DNA of 46,845 bases from Candidatus Moranbacteria bacterium CG_4_9_14_3_um_filter_44_28 (GTDB taxonomy: Bacteria > Patescibacteriota > Minisyncoccia > Moranbacterales > UBA11712): NCBI GenBank assembly GCA_002790655.1, contig PFVO01000043.1, forward strand, positions 1 through 46,845, read 5' to 3'. Of this stretch, positions 45,473-46,845 are shown piece by piece; within the stretch, counting starts at the first letter, position 1, and the number at the start of each line of letters is the position of its first letter. A program made the position numbers and the translations under genes. The notes beneath the pieces were generated by a model that was not told the origin of the DNA, searched no databases, and saw only the letters and a program-made list of their open reading frames with translations.

Positions 45473-46474
45473 TCAGAAATTCATGAATACCGTCGCCATC
45501 ACCATCTGGCTGCGGCCGAGGTGACGGTTGAGGTCATCAAAAGTATTATTCATATAGGCGACGTTTGCACCGCCCCATTTCCAGTAAGCGCTAATGCCGG
45601 CGGTCGGCCCGCTATTGGCCCATCCTCCATAGACAGCCAAAACTTCTTTGATCACGTAGAATTCAGCGCCGACGAAATATTGGTCGCGCTTGACATGACC
45701 AATATTGAGGTGCTGATAATCGGCCGCCAAAAGAAGTCGGGGCAACACCTGCCAACTGACGCCAAGGCGAAACTGGTGTATATCGCTCGTGGAGCGCTTT
45801 GCCGACCAGGATTGCAATCCGTCATCTTCATTGATGTTGAGCTTGCGATCGTCATTTCTGTCGCATAAATATGAATACATCCCGCCGAAATTCAAACCCT
45901 TCATCGGCTGATAGAGAAAACCGGTTTTAGCTTGAAATCCACGCGTGCGGGACACAAGCATGTTCTGTCCCGACAGCGAGAAATTCATCTTCGCAGTTGA
46001 CAATGATCCACCAACACCGAGATACAGCTTATCGCCGTCGCGGAGAAGACTTTCAAATGCCTTCACGCCGTACATTAACTCAATAGTTGGCGCGTAAGCA
46101 AATTTTGCGTCCACGTCCATCGCCGTTCCAGCTGAACCGGAATTCGCGCTGGAAAAGTTCACTTGCAGTACTCCTTTCGGTAGAGCAACCGAGGCGCTAC
46201 TAATGTGAACATTCAAATTCGGCCCCCGTTTGAAAGCAATTAGCCCATATGAATACGAGGCACCGAAACAGAACGGATCGCCGGCGGCTACATTAGCCGG
46301 GTTATTGGCGCTAAAACCCGGGAGCGCCACCCAACAATTGCCCATCCCAGCCACATCCGCCCCGGGAGGAATGTTGGATGTCACAATTGACAGTGCGGTT
46401 CCAAAGTCTGCCGCAGAGCAGATCGCTGGCACCGTGAGAAACATAGCCGCCACAAAAACAGCTATCTTTTTCAT
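45473..46474 (-). CDS. Predicted outer-membrane beta-barrel protein (FadL/PorV-like)
   Basis: Sec signal peptide MKKIAVFVAAMFLTVPAICSAADFG; PPGADVAGMGNCWVALPGFSANNPANVA motif; amphipathic strands; C-terminal Phe (SQMVMATVFMNF). Confidence 0.7.
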   Translation of the reverse strand: MKKIAVFVAAMFLTVPAICSAADFGTALSIVTSNIPPGADVAGMGNCWVALPGFSANNPANVAAGDPFCFGASYSYGLIAFKRGPNLNVHISSASVALPKGVLQVNFSSANSGSAGTAMDVDAKFAYAPTIELMYGVKAFESLLRDGDKLYLGVGGSLSTAKMNFSLSGQNMLVSRTRGFQAKTGFLYQPMKGLNFGGMYSYLCDRNDDRKLNINEDDGLQSWSAKRSTSDIHQFRLGVSWQVLPRLLLAADYQHLNIGHVKRDQYFVGAEFYVIKEVLAVYGGWANSGPTAGISAYWKWGGANVAYMNNTFDDLNRHLGRSQMVMATVFMNF

Positions 46475-46645
46475 TCTTAGACCTCCATATTTTCAAAGAA
46501 TAGACTTCGATAATCAATTTTGACTATCCGCTTATTGTATATGCTAAAATCAGATTTGTCAAGTATAATTTTAGCTTATATAAGGGAATAAAATATCACC
46601 TTATTTAGGGGTAGTATTTTAGAAAAATTCAAATATGCGTGGTTT

Positions 46646-46845
46646 TTACAATTTCTTTATTAAACCTTTGATTGAAGTAGTTTCTGCCTTCTTCTCACCT
46701 CTCTTTTTCACTTCCACTCCCCCGGCTTTCAGGGATTTTTCGCTGACGACCACGCGCCAAGGAATTCCGATGAGATCCGCGTCGGCGAATTTTTCGCCGG
46801 GACTCACGTCGCGGTCATCATACAAGACTTCGATATTTTTTTTCT
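46646..46845 (-). CDS. proS: Prolyl-tRNA synthetase, C-terminal part (truncated by window edge)
   Basis: Minus-strand translation ...[65 protein letters not shown]. Confidence 0.88.
   Translation of the reverse strand, partial: KKNIEVLYDDRDVSPGEKFADADLIGIPWRVVVSEKSLKAGGVEVKKRGEKKAETTSIKGLIKKL

Noticed and set aside
1-46845. CRISPR array, Cas genes, transposase, integrase, toxin-antitoxin or phage genes
   Set aside because: No direct-repeat/spacer arrays and no ORF with recognisable motifs of these families were seen.

Overview
The window reads as a contiguous piece of a reduced bacterial chromosome of Candidate Phyla Radiation (Patescibacteria) type. This taxonomic call is inferred from gene content (compact genes, DUF4012 protein, ADP-forming acyl-CoA synthetase, archaeal-type AspRS). 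Nearly all genes are on the minus strand. Recognisable blocks are: ftsX-ftsE-prfB; a small tRNA cluster; PpiC-FtsB-lepA; murJ; a surface-polysaccharide locus (DUF4012, three GT4 glycosyltransferases, Wzz-like, PIG-L deacetylase, DedA, sugar-1-P transferase); RNase P RNA; RNase H-recJ-response regulator-ADP-forming CoA ligase; a STAS/HATPase pair; PfkB kinase-gpmI-eno-pgk; mraY-dac-scpB-scpA-YbaK-MFS-aspS; signalling genes; and an accessory stretch (GNAT, Asn synthase, two unknowns, a predicted outer-membrane beta-barrel) ending in the proS 3' end. The most interesting signal is a family of palindromic elements inserted into functional genes. A family with core TIR CCC[G/T]CACCA...TGGTG[C/A]GGG occurs at five full-length loci: in-frame in a glycosyltransferase, as an N-terminal extension of GpmI, twice in the RNase P RNA, and once at the 3' end of a decayed ORF. 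Three of these copies are exactly 80 bp, and the two protein-coding copies both encode PRTKS-(18 aa)-LVRGK. Two unrelated palindromes (59 bp in lepA, 30 bp in another glycosyltransferase) are also in-frame. This resembles Rickettsia palindromic elements in behaviour. All calls are from reading the sequence; no database search was run.
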